DNA of 64,000 nt from assembly GCF_042665525.1 (NCBI RefSeq), contig NZ_JBHTCQ010000004.1, positions 124,001-188,000 of the forward strand, given 5' to 3'. A program made the translations under genes and the position numbers. This stretch comes from Allobogoriella alba. Lineage in GTDB: Bacteria; Actinomycetota; Actinomycetes; Actinomycetales; Actinomycetaceae. The notes beneath the pieces are model-generated. The model was not told the DNA's origin. It made no database searches and saw only the letters and a program-made list of their open reading frames with translations. Positions 62,977-64,000 of this stretch are shown piece by piece. Numbering within the stretch: position 1 is the stretch's first letter; every line of letters begins with the position of its first letter.

Positions 62977-63307
62977 CCAGCTGGCTGGGGTGGCGATCTG
63001 GTCTCTTCTGTCCAGCGCATCCTCTGTCTAACTGGCCGTTTGTCTAGCTGGCCGTTCGAGGTCTCCCCGGCTCGGAACGTCCCCGAAGGTTCGTCGGGAC
63101 CTTCTCCATCCCCGTCGGTACTCGTTGGGGCTCCCTGCCCATGGTCGGTACTCGCTGGGGCTCCCTGCACATGGTCCGCTATTCGGCGGAGCCGGCCAGC
63201 TCAGAATGGTGCGTCGCCGTCGGGGCTGGCTCAAGAGGGGAACATCGTTCGCCGTGCCGCGGGCCCGGCCTCGTCCCCCGAGCTTGTGGTCCGCTGGAGC
63301 GGTCGAG
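62977..63307. other. 331-bp convergent gap with short tandem repeats, no gene
   Basis: No convincing gene is present. It holds two tandem repeats: a 16-bp unit (63026-63041, 63042-63057) around CTGGCCGTT and a 30-bp unit at 63115-63174. G+C content drops and codon bias is absent. No clear terminator hairpin was found for helR or the HNH gene. Confidence 0.7.
63115..63174. repeat. two tandem copies of a 30-bp repeat
   Basis: Copies 63115-63144 and 63145-63174 start TCGGTACTCG and end CATGG; they differ at two bases. Their position next to a DUF222/HNH gene, a family often found in many copies per actinobacterial genome, suggests local recombination. Confidence 0.85.
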
Positions 63308-64000
63308 TCAGAAGGGCGGGTCGCCGTAGTCGTCGGTCTCCGTCTCGCCAGGCTGCTGGGGTGGTGTGGTCAGGCCGAGGAAGGTGAGGGTCCCAGTCGT
63401 GTCGCGGCGGTAGGTGTGCCCGGAGGGTGTGACCCACTGGAAGAGGCCGGGGGTGGGTTGGGTGACGCGCATGGCGCCGACGGTCTTCAACGCGTGGTCC
63501 CGCCCGCACAACGGGCCGAGATTCGCGGCGGCGGTGGCGCCGTGGGCGGACCGGGCGATGGTGTGGTCCAGCTCGCAGTGCTCGGCATCGACCGTGCAGC
63601 CGGGTCGGTGGCAGGTCCGGTCCCGCAGCCGCACATGCTCGGCCAGTCCGGCGGGGGGCCGGTAGCGGGTCCGGCCCACGTCCAGGACGGTGCCGGTGGC
63701 CGGGTCGGTCAGCAGCCGCCGCCACGTCCCACCCGCCGCCAGCGCCAGGGTCTGGGCGGGGTTGAGCGCGCCGTACCCGCCCAGGGTCCCGACCGGGCCG
63801 GCAGCATCCTCGAACGGCACAGCGGCCTCCGCACCGCCGACAGCAGTGCCAGCGCCGGGCAGAGCGGTCCCCTCGCCTGTGGGCAGAGCTCTCCCCACGC
63901 TCGAGGGCAGGGCTGTGTCCGCGGCGCGGGTCGTCGTCTCCGGATCGCCGGGCAGACTTCTCCCCGCTTCCCCGGACGGAGCCGTCTTCTCGTCCGTGGA
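63308..64000 (-). CDS. DUF222/HNH endonuclease-type protein, C-terminal part (cut by window edge)
   Basis: The last 230 residues of a DUF222 (13E12 repeat) protein with a C-terminal HNH nuclease domain; the frame stays open to the right edge. The HNH region reads RDRTCHRPGCTVDAEHCELD, HTIARSAHGATAAANLGPLC and GRDHALK, with zinc-type cysteine pairs and the Asp-His of the beta-beta-alpha-metal fold. Before it, a linker of repeated ALP/SLP/RALP segments is low complexity. Function of the family is unclear; copies often vary in number between close genomes. The start is outside the window. Confidence 0.85.
   Translation of the reverse strand, partial: STDEKTAPSGEAGRSLPGDPETTTRAADTALPSSVGRALPTGEGTALPGAGTAVGGAEAAVPFEDAAGPVGTLGGYGALNPAQTLALAAGGTWRRLLTDPATGTVLDVGRTRYRPPAGLAEHVRLRDRTCHRPGCTVDAEHCELDHTIARSAHGATAAANLGPLCGRDHALKTVGAMRVTQPTPGLFQWVTPSGHTYRRDTTGTLTFLGLTTPPQQPGETETDDYGDPPF

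Noticed and set aside
62958..63170. Small open frames over the repeat region downstream of helR
   Set aside because: They exist on both strands over the 30-bp repeats, lack ribosome sites, and their sequence is only the translated repeat. No homologue was recognised.

Overview
This window is chromosomal core sequence from a very high-G+C actinomycete, most likely a member of the Micrococcales (a Cellulomonadaceae, Promicromonosporaceae or Georgenia-like lineage). The evidence is the gene order and family content: uvrC-rapZ-yvcK-whiA-gap-pgk; uvrA divergent from a metallo-beta-lactamase-fold gene; uvrB, coaE, rpsA, polA, a PdtaR-type ANTAR regulator, pyk, gltBD, lgt and the trp genes. This resembles the order in Mycobacterium and other actinobacteria. 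Actinobacterial specialities are also present: WhiA, a HelR-type RNA polymerase motor, a F420-type PPOX protein and the Trp-associated membrane proteins. The species cannot be named from the sequence alone.

Layout. 1-6519 (all minus): pgk (partial), gap, whiA, yvcK, rapZ, uvrC. 6565-9408: an OsmC-fold protein with no cysteines and a secreted family-43 glycosidase. 9558-13274: uvrA with an SOS box, and a divergent MBL-fold hydrolase. 13292-18006: a lower beta-ketoadipate cluster (pcaD-like hydrolase, YciI protein, SBF-type transporter, pcaI, pcaJ, pcaF). 18147-26033: terC with a structured leader, uvrB, pntAB, and a coaE gene fused to a SAM methyltransferase. 26189-36819: OsmC, TrmH/SpoU methyltransferase, rpsA, two paralogous beta-propeller-like envelope proteins, a methyltransferase, a PPOX protein, polA. 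36838-43127: a thioesterase, then a branched-chain amino acid ABC importer (livHMGF) with a convergent binding-protein gene. 43296-51951: ANTAR regulator, tRNA-Leu, pyk, gltD, gltB. 52177-59863: lgt, trpA, trpB, trpC, three membrane-protein genes, trpE, hisI. 59880-62976: a TIGR03085-type protein and the HelR-like helicase. 63308 to the right edge: the 3' part of a DUF222/HNH gene.

How it fits together. Three nitrogen-linked units (livHMGF, livK, gltBD) each carry an array of GTnAC/GAAAC half-sites at exact 11-bp spacing, as expected for GlnR, so amino acid import and glutamate synthesis are probably under one nitrogen control. The excision-repair genes uvrA, uvrB and uvrC all lie here, but only uvrA shows a convincing LexA box. 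Ten genes have no Shine-Dalgarno sequence and instead carry a TANNNT -10 element 6-7 nt before the start codon, which points to leaderless transcripts and settles several starts.

There is no CRISPR array, prophage or insertion sequence, and no obvious new multi-gene system. The least expected items are the CoaE-methyltransferase fusion, the LivH permease with an exported N-terminal domain, the cysteine-free OsmC protein, and a GAG-rich repeat family found only in gaps between convergent genes.
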